Source: Caprimulgus europaeus
Taxonomy: Eukaryota > Chordata > Aves > Caprimulgiformes > Caprimulgidae
DNA length: 64,000 nucleotides
Direction: 5' to 3'
Assembly (NCBI GenBank): GCA_907165065.1
Contig: OU015528.1
Span: 23,208,015 to 23,272,014 of the forward strand
Shown: positions 11,788-23,366 of the stretch, piece by piece
Numbering within the stretch: the stretch's first letter is position 1
How the letters are laid out: each line of letters starts with the position of its first letter
Notes under the pieces: generated by a model
The model's input: only the letters and a program-made list of their open reading frames with translations
Database searches by the model: none
Told to the model about the DNA's origin: nothing
Position numbers and translations under genes: made by a program

Positions 11788-12450
11788 TGTGACCTGGTTT
11801 TCAGCTGGAACAAAGCTGGGTTTCTTTTTAGTACCTAGAATAGTGTTGCATTTTACTTTCAGCCTGGGATTTGTTATAAAAGAAACACTTGATAACATTC
11901 CAATGTTTTCATTTTTGTCACTGGAAGTGAAGGACTTTGTGTTTTGTTAATCTACAAGGGCAAGATCTAAGGGGGTGAGGAATATTTAAATTAATAAGCG
12001 AAATTGTCATTTGGATATGCCAATGGGATATTCCATATCATATCACGTCATGTCCAGTATATTGGTGAGAGTCCCTTCCTCTTTTAGCTCTCTCTGGCTT
12101 TTGCTCGGGCTCTCGCTCTCTCAGGATTGCGGTTTTGGTTCAGGATTGTTGCTCCTCCGGGATCGTTATCTGGGAACGGGCCGGGCTTGGTTGGCGGGTG
12201 GTAAGCAGTTGCACTGTGCATCACTGAGTTGCATACTTTGTTACTGTTATTATTATTATTATCACTACTATTTTAATTTTAGTATTATTTTAAGTTTTCT
12301 TTTATTTCTATTATTAAACTGTTCTTACCTCAACCTATGACTCTCCTTACCCTTGCCCCCAATCCTCTCCCCTATCCCCTAGGGGTGAGGGGAAAGTGGG
12401 TGAACAGCTGTGTTGGCTGCTAGCCAAGGGCTAGCCCAGTGAAACTATCA
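11788..12450 (+). mobile_element. Solo LTR, avian ERVL-like (plus orientation)
   Basis: An old, diverged long terminal repeat of about 660 bp. It opens like the avian ERVL-type consensus (TGT..CTGGTTT.AGCTGG), carries the shared block around GGATATGCCAATGGGATATT, a TATA-like AGTATATTGG segment and a TATTAAACTGTTCTTACCTCAACC poly(A)-signal region (AATAAA-type core replaced by ATTAAA), then a GGGGTGAGGGGAAAGTGGGTGAACAGCTGTG tail. No internal gag, pol or env region flanks it, so it is a solo LTR left by recombination. Ends are uncertain by about 10 bp and no convincing target-site duplication was found. A sister copy lies at 16532-17127. Confidence 0.75.
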
Positions 12451-15400
12451 TACTGTGTCAGGGCAGAATTATCACCTACTTGCTTGGAAGATTTAATAGA
12501 GGACTTTTCCACTAACCATTGTGAATGAGATGTACCTGGTATTTTAACAGCCTTGGCTGTTCAAAAATCCTAGTGATGACATGACAAACTAACTGTTTTT
12601 TCCTGGGCCTGAAGTCTCAGCAATACCTTCTTTTGAAGGCATTCATTTGACCTGCTCTATCCCTGCCAGAAATTCCCTGCCTGGCACATCCCAAAATTGC
12701 CACAATCTTTCTATTACTGGTGGCTTTTCATAACCTTCTGCTGACTAATTTACCCAGCTTATTCTCCTCCTCTCTCATTTTCAGTTGAACAGTTGCCAGA
12801 TCATAGCAGAAGTTATTGAGATTAGCTCTGAAATGTGTGATCTGGCACTTTGGACTATTTATTACAAATCACCTCCTTTCCATTGCTGCAACTGTAAGCA
12901 GGTCATGCCTAGAGGGGTTCCTACAATAATAACATCAAAAGTTTGATTTCAATTCAAAATACTGGATTCACTATAGATTATTAGGTTATTTCTACTGAGA
13001 TTTGTGTTTTTATGGAACACTGCAGTTGCAGACTGGAGAATAAATGCTGCTCACTCTGACAAGGACTATATATTCCTTGTCCCATATCTTCAACAAGAAA
13101 CACAGAGTCAACCACATGTTCTGCTATTTTAGTAGCGACTTCGTAAATGGAGAGGATTTTAAAGAAGGAGTAGGCACAGAAACTGGACTTTAAGTGCCTA
13201 CAATTACTCAAATTAAATCAAGAATAAGCAAAAACATCTTATTTAGGTTTTCAGTTATAAGGCAGATTTTAAGAAACTGTGGAAGCTGAGGTTATTAAAT
13301 GGACACAGATGGAAGAGTTTAGAAATTTAAATGTAGTAAACACCCAAAAGTCAAAAGCATGAAACTTGAACTCAAATCCTATGCAAGAAGAAAAAATATG
13401 TAGGAAAGGGCTCCATGCTTGAACAGAGGAACAATCCTTTTGATAAATAAAGGAAGTTTCTAGAGGGAATGAAAGATAAAAGGATGAGCAAAACCAGCTA
13501 CATCTGGAAGGGCTGAAAGCTCTGATTTTAAAGATTTTTTTTTTTCCAGATATGCCCTTGAGGAAAATATTCAACCTATAAGTATGGGCATCTTGCTTGT
13601 TCTTCATTTCTCCACATTATTTCTAGAATTAACTTTGTTTTCCTCTGAGTCCTATCTTTAAAGGTGAAAGGATAAAAATCTCTCTCTTCCCAAATCAAGG
13701 TTCCTTCTGAAATTTTGTAATGCAAATTCCCTCTTTAATCCATATTCCTTGTGGGAGTCAACTTGTTACTGCCTGAAATGTCTGCAAAGCTTTCACATTA
13801 GACGGAGAACCACCTTCACTGGCTCAATGTCCAGTTTTATCTGAAAGAAGAATCAGAGGCTTTTTCCAACCCAGGGAAGCAGATTCTTCTTGAAATATCC
13901 ATATACACCTTATTAAAGCAGCATTTTTGTTATTGCATTCTCTTCAGTACTGATAGACAATGGACAGTTAGAAATCTGAGATTTCCCACAAAACACCATA
14001 ACAAAGAAGGAGCTAGCTTTACCAGCCAGACTAGTTAAATTGTTTATCATTTTGATTTGTCAATATATGAAATGTTCCTGATAAGATGAATGGGGAAAAC
14101 AGAGTATTTGGAAATTCTGTTGAAATAATGTAATTTGTTCTGAATTTTCACTGTGCAAAGATTTTCTTTTCCTCTGCCACTGTTTGACTGTCGTCAATTT
14201 AGGTTAAAGAGACTTTTGTCAGTGACTTAGCTGTGATTGTATGAATGCAGGCTATCCTCTTAAAATAATTCTAATGTTTATTTTTTAAATATTTACAAAG
14301 ATTGCAATTTTTCTGTTTGGCATTGTGAAAACAGCACGAATTTAAAAGAGTGCTCTGGTTTCTACTCTGGGACAAAGTTTTGTAAAAAAATTCTGACAGC
14401 ACGTACAATCTGTAACTAAGAGCAGAAAGCAACTGAGGGCAGCCTTTGTTCACACTCATCCTTTATTACTGATATTTAACTTCAGTTGTGTAATTTAGAG
14501 AGAAAATCTTGCTTAAGTGAAATTCTGTGCTTTGTTCCTTAGTTCTACATGCTTTAAGAATGAATTGGTGCTTCAAAATACCTCTCACAATATGCCAACA
14601 GTGTTCTTTTCTGAAGGATATAACCTTTAAAATATTCTACTTCTTGTTCAGCACTTTTGACCATTCAACAGTCAGCTAGAATAGTGTTCTCTGCAAGGAG
14701 AAGGTGTTTTTATGCCTTATCCTAATAGATGCATTTAATAGCAGTGAAGTAAATAACACATCTCATACTCAGTTGAAGTACTGCAGTTTTCTAAGACACT
14801 AGGGAATACACTGTTAGGAAGCCAAGTGGAACCAGATTTTATGCTGCTCATCTTTAGTCCATATTTAAGACATAATTGCTTTTCAGTTGACACAGAAAGG
14901 TATATTCTCTTTCCTTCCAGTTAAGGTCAAGAAAGATCAGCTGGCCAGTGCTAAAAATAGATATGCCCCAAACATAGGCAGATGCAAGTATTTTTAAATT
15001 AAATGTTTATTTGGCTATTGCTTTTGTTGCTCTGCTGTGCATTTAATTAAGTCACAATCCTGCTAACTCTGTGATGTTCTTCTCTGTAATGTTTACTATT
15101 TTATACAACAGAGAAGCTATCCCACAGCTATCCCATATAGAGCTGTCTTATTTTCTACACACTCTTCCTCAATTGTACCTGTTGTTTAAGAACACCTGGA
15201 AACCATCTGTCTTGATTCAACATTTGAATTTGCTGTGTTCAAAAACAGTAAGGAAGGTGAGGCTTTAGAAAATAAGTGATTAGAGAAATTGTCCTATCAA
15301 AATGTTCTGAAATTACCTGTTGCTGTTACAGTCTGAAAAGAAATAGTTACTTTTTTGTCTCATTTAATTATTTTTTGGCACCATTTTGCAAGATGATATT

Positions 15401-16531
15401 ATGATATTATTTTTATTACAATATTTTCACAGTGTTAATACAATTCCTATATGTATAACTATGCTTGCTTTGATGTAACTCTGTATACACTTTTGATAAA
15501 ATACTTGCACTGTCATGAAAAACTTAACCCAGTGCAAACTGTCCAGACAAGTCCTAAATCAGGTGGAGAACAGACATAAACCTCCACACTGAAGAAGATG
15601 GCCTTCCTCTGTTCTCAGCTGTTTGTTGGTCTCCACCCTTATAACCACTGATATTTCTTTCTTTTGCAAAGGCAGAATCTTTTCTCTCTTTTTTATTGTT
15701 TAATTCTTATACAACATTCTTCTGTTTCTTATTTTATCTGGCTTTACTAAGTACATGCTGCTCCTCTCACTAGATAATGGCATGAGACTGAAGACTGTCG
15801 CTCAGTCGTATCACTTAGGCTAAACTGCTGAATAACCCTTTGGTTCCCAAGTCACGTGTTTTTTTACACCCAGGATAGAAGTAAAGGATTTGAACTCATT
15901 GAATGACTAGACAGTTAAAGGTGCACAGAATAATCTGAGTCAATTGAAGTTACTAATCTTACTTGGTTTAAAAAATAAATAATTGAATATATCTTTGTCT
16001 TCAGAATATCTTGCAGTATGGCGTCTAGTGATTTGATGGCTTGGACAGAATGTCTAACCTAGTACCTACTGAAGCCAATGGAAAGGGTCTCCTTGACTGA
16101 ACTAGTACTGGACTAGACCAAGACAAATCACTGTTTGGTTTCAGCAAGCATTAAGAAAACAAAAATTACAACAAAAAAATAATCAACAGATCAAAATCTC
16201 TTTAACTGAACTTTTAACTTATTTTCATACAATCTAGCCACAATACTAGTTTCCATGGTTTTTCTTTTTCTGCTTTTCTCCTATTTTCAACTAGAAAGGA
16301 ACACATTCTCAAAGTATGCCTTGGTCTGAGATATACCCTCCTTCCCCTGAGCACAGTCGGTGGGCAGCCCTCCTCCTTCCTGCGCCTCTTACCTCTGTGA
16401 CCCACCAGAGTCCGCCAGGGAAGTTACCTTCCCATTTGCATTTGTCTATGCAGCTTTTGGTAAAGAAACATACAGAATGAAAAAGGGGAAATAGCTTTTC
16501 ACAGAAATAGGTGTAACCATTAGAGTAACAG
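12451..16531. other. Intergenic spacer between two opposed solo LTRs
   Basis: There is no coding potential and no retroviral internal sequence between the two LTRs. With their opposite orientation this excludes a single provirus. A minor T tract lies near 13538-13546. No other element was recognised. Confidence 0.55.
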
Positions 16532-17127
16532 TACGTGGTGGTTTTAGCCTGTCCATCAACCAAACACTGAACAGCCGCTCGCTCACCCTCCTCCACTCAG
16601 GAAATGGGAGAGAGAATCAGAAGGGTAAAAGTGAGAGAATTCATGGGTTGAGATAAAAAGCAATTTAATAATTGAATGATAATAGCAGTACTAATGGAAT
16701 ATACAAATGAGTGATGTACAGTGCAATTGCTCACCACCCACTAACGAATGCCCAGCCCAGTCCCCAGCTAGTGACCCCAGACCAGAGACAATTCCAAAAC
16801 CTGAAGAGAGAGAGAGACTGAGAGACTCCCCAGATCTGACCAACCCTCATTAATATACTGAACATGACGTTATAAGATATGGAATATCCCATTGGCATAT
16901 CCACATGCCAGTTTGGGTTTGCTAATTACTCCCTTTGAGTTTCTTCTGCACCTGCAGACTAGCAAAATATAAGAAATTGGAATGTCCTTGGTTTTTCTTA
17001 GCAACGACTAAAAACATCAGTATATTACCAACATTCTTCTCATAACAAATCCCATACTGAAACCAAAACAGAGTGCTATTCTAGCTACTAAGAAGAAAAT
17101 TAGCTCTATCCTAGTGAAACCAGGACA
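16532..17127 (-). mobile_element. Solo LTR, avian ERVL-like (minus orientation)
   Basis: About 596 bp, read on the minus strand from 17127. It starts TGTCCTGGTTTCACTAGG and shares with the copy at 11788-12450 the block CCAATGGGATATTCCATATC, the preceding GGATATG, the GACGT..TGT/TCAGTATATT segment and the GCTAGAATAG motif near the 5' end. It ends near GCTAAAACCACCACGTA, close to the family end AAACCACGACA. No internal region is present. Divergence from the sister copy is clearly visible by eye, so both are old. Confidence 0.78.
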
Positions 17128-18600
17128 TAGTGTCCCAGATAAGTTCTCCTTGTTTGCATAATTACTACAGTAGTATTTTCTTAGATTATGTTGGCAGAAG
17201 AAATTGAGTCGCCATTAGGTCAAGAAGCCTCATTTCCCAAACTGCACCTAATTCACACAGTACAAAGCCAACATGTGCATGTGACAAATCAGCTCTGCAG
17301 CTATGTGCAGAGCAGTAAGCGGGAGCAGGCAGAAGAGATGCTTCTGGAATCCCACTGAGAAAAACTCTAGAGCCTTCCATGGGAGAAGCTCTGGAGATCT
17401 CAAGCCTTTCTTAGACACTCATGAATATATGGCTGGATAGCACTACCACTTATGTTTAAGTAACGAATCTTGAATGCTTTTACTGTTGACCCTTGTTGAA
17501 AAATACCTCATTGTACAGTACTGGTTCAAAACCACTAATATCCCAGAAGTTTATGGGTTTTTGTAAGGGTTCTGTAGTTTATGGTAGAAATCTATTTTAT
17601 AAATCTCTCTTTATAAGTCATTGTCTCAAAGTATGATGGTGCTAGGGGAGTTATGAATGTTTTTAAAATAGCAGGTGGGATGGCTATTGAGAGGTTAAGA
17701 TGGAGAAGCATTGGTAAGACCTGGAGATACCCTCATGGTGCGAGAGAATTCCTTATCAGAAAGGGGATTTATGATAAGATGTGGTTTACCTTGTTGACGG
17801 ATAATAGACATACCCAGGTCAGCTTTAGAGTTACCAGTGGCACTGTAAGATCAGGGGGAAGGATTCAAAATGGCCTGCAAGCCCTGAGCCGTTTGAAAAT
17901 GTGAATGAAAAGTTAGGTTTCTAGCCTGCGCTGACATCTGTGATGATGCCACTAATACTGTCAGTCTCTGACAGGGCTAATTCCAAGCAAGTCCTGTTTA
18001 TTTATTAGCTTGTACTACACCATTAGGTTATAGTGTAGGCTTACCCTTTGAGTCAGACACAGAGGAAACAGAATAGATTAAGCAATATGAAGGAAAAAGG
18101 TGACCTGTTGAGTTCATGATCTTTGTCCCATAAACACCGCATCTTTCCATACGTGGAATGCCATAAAAGTAAAGGCCAAATGCTAACTGATTAAGTTGAT
18201 TGAGAAGACACGGTTTAATTTTGTATCATGGGAAGATGTCCTGCACAAAGGTTGAAAACCCTTTGAAGAGTGTTTCAGGGTTGGCTGCACAGTTTAATTC
18301 TGCAAGCTGCTTTTCTCTCCGTTTTTCTGGGTGATGCTAAATGCATTCTAGCACTAGATGGTTTCATAATCTAATTAGTGGTGGATTCAGTGATATTACA
18401 ATGGAACATTACAAGTTCATCTCCAGTGTACTCACATCAATGTTTTATAGCGTTCCTTATTCATTTAGGTTGTGATGGCTAATCCTTAGCTAGAAAAAGC
18501 TGGCATGGTTCTAGGAGCTGGCTCACTGAGTTAGCATGGTATAAAGCCGGGGCAGAATGTGACATTGCACTTCTATATCTAAAAGTATTGTAGAAAAATG
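17128..18600. other. Intergenic DNA upstream of PPP1R3A
   Basis: No gene or recognised repeat was found. The short open frames here have no protein-like features. The segment leads into the presumed PPP1R3A promoter. Confidence 0.5.
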
Positions 18601-18661
18601 GCCTTGATAGCTCCTCATTTGTGCAATGTGTTGAATTTTTTGGGCAACATAAGTTTATAAT

Positions 18662-18671
18662 CTAAAAATAG
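18662..18671. promoter_or_regulatory. MEF2 site upstream of PPP1R3A
   Basis: CTAAAAATAG is a perfect match to the MEF2 consensus YTA(A/T)4TAR. Its 3' end is 306 bp upstream of the PPP1R3A ATG. A near-match, ATAAAAATAG (18748-18757, first base off), follows about 80 bp later, and a CAGCTG E-box lies at 18927-18932. PPP1R3A is a striated-muscle gene, so a MEF2/E-box arrangement makes functional sense. Use of the site is inference. Confidence 0.5.
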
Positions 18672-18926
18672 CTCAATTTGTGTAGTTCAACAGTGTAAAA
18701 GAATATAGTTTTTAAATACTATTTTTCTTCCTAGCATGTAGAGCCACATAAAAATAGGGAATGCAATATTTGAAATGTATTATTGAAATTATAACACCTA
18801 ATACTGTCAGATGGAGAACAGACTAACATAGCTCACACACCATAGTGTCTATTAATAGGCCTGACTCCCTTTTGCAATGTCAACTGTAACATTAATCCTT
18901 GTTTTAAATCACAGTGTCTCAAATAT

Positions 18927-18932
18927 CAGCTG
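18927..18932. promoter_or_regulatory. CAGCTG E-box near PPP1R3A start
   Basis: A CAGCTG hexamer 45 bp upstream of the ATG, of the type bound by myogenic bHLH factors. Hexamers of this kind are common by chance. It is listed because of the MEF2 sites beside it. Confidence 0.3.
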
Positions 18933-18976
18933 CTACTAGTTGTACAGTTCTCTTTCAGTTTATATCAGAGAGCCCA

Positions 18977-19770
18977 ATGGAGTCTTTTGAAGGACCTAGT
19001 CGCGTTAGCAGTGCTAACTTATTAGAAGTCCCCACAGTAAACGATTTCTCTTCAGAGGACGAAGATGTTAAACCTGACTTTAAACATCGTTTCTCTCCAC
19101 TTCCCCGAAGGCGGAATTCTGCTTCTTCAGAGGAAGAGGAGGCAGATACCCCCACCACCATCGCAAGGAAAGTTTCATTTGCTGATGCATTTGGGTTTGA
19201 TCTTGTGTCTGTTAAAGAGTTTGATACCTGGGAAGTTCCAAATACAGGACAAAACATTGACATAGAAGATGAAGTTTTCCCTCAGGAGGAATATTTTTTC
19301 TCTCAACTGTTTACGTTACCTGCTTCACAAGAAGAACTTTTGCGAAAAGTGAGAGAGCAGAAAGTACTGTTGGAGTCAATTGTGTTCCAGCCTGGGATTA
19401 CCTGCATGAACGGCATTATACGAGTCCTCAATGTATCCTTTGAAAAACTGGTGTATGTTCGAATGACACTGAATAACTGGCTCAGTTATTATGATATCCT
19501 TGCAGAGTTCATGCCTAATTCTTGCGGTAGTGAAACAGATCAGTTCTGCTTTAAGATTTCTTTGGTGCCTCCTTACCAGAAAGATGGAGCTAAGGTGGAG
19601 TTTTGTATACGCTACGAGACATCGGTTGGTACCTTCTGGGCAAACAATGACGACAAAAACTACACGCTGATTTGTCACAGGAAAGAAACCGTGTCCAACG
19701 TGGGCAATAAACCACACAAAGACGTTACTGACAGGCTTCTTAAAGGCTGCTTAAAGACGACACAAAGCAG
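18977..19770 (+). CDS. PPP1R3A: PPP1R3A coding exon 1 (PP1-docking and CBM21 glycogen-binding domains)
   Basis: Encodes residues 1-264 plus two bases of codon 265. The start is the ATG at 18977, which aligns with the human N-terminus (MESFEGPSRVSSANLLEVP against MEPSEVPSQISKDNFLEVP). The open frame continues upstream to 18914 but without an ATG. The context has G at +4 and C at -3. CTCTTTCAG just upstream (ending 18958) resembles a 3' splice site, so a separate 5' UTR exon may be joined there. The exon ends CAAAGCAG before GTGAGG. KVSF, both PKA serines and the whole CBM21 fold are in this exon. Confidence 0.97.
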
Positions 19771-22700
19771 GTGAGGTTACACCTTAATTTTTGGTAATTT
19801 ATAATATAGCTGGCTAATGCTAACTTTCCAAGTGTGCTTGCTGGAGCTAAGACTGTCCAGGCTGTTTCCTTCTATTGTTTTTCTCTAATGAGAGATTAGT
19901 TCAAGTCTTGTTTCCAGTAAAGCTCTTGTATATATCAGGCAGTAGTTTTCTGCAGACAGATTAGTTGGGATCATAGTTTTAATATACGGCATGAATGCCA
20001 CTCATTTAAGTAGTGTGAAGTTCTGTAAGTTATGGGCTGTGTACCGATTTTGATCTCTGTAGGGTATAAATTGAGCTGATATCAGTGAGAGCTTTGCTCC
20101 AGACTGAGGCAGCTGTGCAGTTAAACACTGTACATCCACTTCCTTGGTAAGTCAACAAAAAATCAAAAGCAAAACAAATCCTGGATTTTCACATGATTTA
20201 TTTAATATTTCATTCTCTACATGCAATTATTAAGACAGAAATGGCACTGGTGGTTCAGGAAGCTGATAACTTAGGGAAGGATCCTATTGCAATTAGAATA
20301 GCTGGTACAAACTTTTCTGCAAGTGGTTGGGCTATTCTGCAAGTTGTCTCTTAGGGTAATAATCCCTTTGTCCTGCCACTGGTTGATGTTTCCGTTTCAT
20401 ATGAAGTGAAACAAATAATGATTTATAAGGCAGAATTGGTAATAGATATATAGATAAATAGAATTTAATAGAAAAAATCGAATAAATATATATATATATA
20501 TATATATATAATCTATCTCATATATATTATTCTAATTAAATGTAGGCAAGTACTATATTAATTATAGTGTAAAGTGGCAGTGGTTAACTTATAACTTAAC
20601 CCCATGTAAAGAGAGACACTCAGGAATAGTAACTTTTGGCTTCCTAGTCTCTTTTTTACTCCTTACTTACTTGTCTTTCTGTAAGCAAAACAAAGTTTCT
20701 TGTGAAAATCTAATTCTCAATTTTCTTTCTCACCAAATTTGCTATAAATCAGTTGGAGTTCTGCAGAAACAAATCCATATTTTACCTGCTGCATCCTTTG
20801 CAATTCTTAGATCCCAGAACTGAATTCCTGTTGAGTTTTTGGTTCCTATACTCTTTCCAAGTAAGGCAGTGCTGTTTGACTTCCCTTCTGCTCCTCCACT
20901 GAACTGGACTAGTGGGGAAGGAGGAACAAAACCACAGCAGTGCTGGGAGCTTAAGGAGAAGGGAGAAAGCCAGGGCTTCCTCCATGTAGAACCTCCTTTC
21001 CTAAAACCCAGGCTTGCTGCACTGAGAGTCTCTGACAGCCCTAATCACACGTCAGCCCTTCGAGGAGAGATGTGCAATATGGCTTAGTTCCTACCGCAGT
21101 ACCATGGTGTAAGAGCAGCCCTGGGACTAACCCAAAGCCTGATTCATAGCCAGTTCATAAAGCTCTCCTGGTAAGTGTCCCTGGGGTCATCTGTGGGGCC
21201 ATTACAAGGGTGCTTCTGTGGAGGAACATCAGAGCAGAGGGAATTATGCCTTTACCTGCCATATCGTTAGACCCTGACATTTGTGCCTGGTTCTGTACAT
21301 CATATCTGTCCTTCAAGAAGTGTCACACGACGCATTCTGGGTAAATAAGATAGCCTGAGGTCCCCCGCAGAAGGGCCGTGATATCAAATAACACAGGCAT
21401 ATGCAGGCAGTGTGACTTCAGCCTGAGTTCAGGTAGCCCACATGAAGCAGATGATGGACATGAAGAGCTGAGTCTTATTTTAGTGAGCCCTAGGCTTCCA
21501 GATGCTTTCAGGACTGACCTGCAAATTTGGATTCCCTGAAGTCTCTTGTGACATACCTAGTGCTAGCGTAAGCTGTAGAAGCGTTTCTTCTGGGACATCC
21601 TCTTTTACATGTATGTGCTCTATGTATTATATGTAAGTCAGACAGAGAGGTATTTAAAAAAATGGGAAAGGTGATAACGCCTCCTCTTAACATAAAATTA
21701 CCTCATCTCTAATCAGAGTGTAAAGTTGTCTTCCTTCATATCATGCTGCAGAGGAATGTATATATGTATATATGTATATATGTGTGTGTCTGTGCGTATT
21801 TGTTCATATATAAACATGCACATATGTATATTTGTATATTTTATTTATTAAAACCAAAGTGGTCAGATTCTTTTTCACATTAAGGTCTGTTACATATTTT
21901 TGGCAAACAGTGGTGCAAGCTGGAGCACAGAAGTTTCCATGTAAACATGAGGAAAAACTTTTTCACTGTGAGAGTGACAGGGCACTGGAACAGGCTGCCC
22001 GGGGAGGTTGTGGAGTCTCCTTCTCTGGAGACGTTCAAGACCCGCCTGGACGCCTTCCTGTGTGAGCTGCTGTAGATGATCCTGCTCTCACAGTGGGGTT
22101 GGACTAGATGATGTTTGGAGGTACCTTCCAATCCCTGACATTCTCTGATTCTGTAATTCTGTGTGCACTTTTGAGACCCTCTTTAGTGGCAGAAGGATGT
22201 AAATGTGTAAATGTAAAAATGAACTGAAAGTATTTTTGGAGTATGGTTTCTGTGGTCGCCAAGGCTTCTGAAAGACAGTTCTGGCAGATTGTAATCCAGG
22301 ACCAATTTTATGCTACAGGGACTTCATTGACTTCACAGGAGTTACAGCTTTCACCAGTGTAAATGAGGTCGGCATCAGGGCCTCTTGTTTCAAAAGAACT
22401 AAGATGCCAACTTCCATTGCTCACTTGTTTTTCAAAGTGTCTTTGTACATGTTGCCCCTTTGAGTGAGGAGGAACACCCTGCAGACATCTGCAAAAGTAC
22501 CTCATTATTCTCCTTCAGACCCTCATTAAAACTCCTTTGCTTTGATGTCTAGAAAAAAAGTGTAAGAAAAACAAACCCCCCAAAATTGGCAAAGTGAGGC
22601 TGCTGGCGTGCTACGAGTCCTTCATATCATGTCGAACAGCGCTGCCTGTTTCCCTGCTCTCCTCCAGCAGCCTGCCTCTCTCTCTCCTCTTGTTTTATGT

Positions 22701-23335
22701 TCACATGAGAAAATCTGCAGCATTTATAGATGCTGTGCTGGATGTTTATAGAACATTTAGCAAAGTAGGGGTCTTAGATCATAAATAGCTCATCTTAGGA
22801 GCTGCAGCAATGCAAGCAGTTATACACAGAATTAATAACAATTTCACCTGTAGTCCACAAAATAAATACACAGGTAAGGAATATTGCTATCCATGCTCAC
22901 GAGGAGGACATCTTAAATCAAAGATTTCTTTATAGCAATCTGAATAGAAGGATATTTTAATAGGACACTTTAGACCGCTATTTAAAATTTAGAAATCTGT
23001 TATAACCTTTTTTTTTAAAAAAAATCTTGGCTCTGAGTTATTTATACTTTCTCTTAAAATGTGCAATTTACCTCTCCAGTTAAAAAATAGAACTGTTAAA
23101 GAATTACATTTTTAAGCAGAGAGTCTGATCCACTCTAGGGCATACTTGTGTGGCTCATTAAATGTCATTAGTGAGGATTAGTTGCGTTAGTTAAGTGAAA
23201 GGAATAATATGCACTTTCGAAGGAAGTTACTGAGGAAACACAATATGACTGTATCATGTTATGCTTAAGAATATGAGCCAGGACAAAGCTGTGTGAATGA
23301 GGGCAATGGGGTGTCTTTTGACACCATTATTAAGA

Positions 23336-23366
<31 letters not shown>

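Noticed and set aside
12011-12340. 109-codon plus-strand frame
   Set aside because: It lies inside the solo LTR and ends in an ATT-rich low-complexity stretch.
16214-16596. Overlapping minus-strand frames of 63 and 95 codons
   Set aside because: They straddle the end of the second LTR, with no known domain.
11788-17127. A single full-length provirus between the two LTRs
   Set aside because: The LTRs point in opposite directions and the DNA between them has no retroviral internal sequence.
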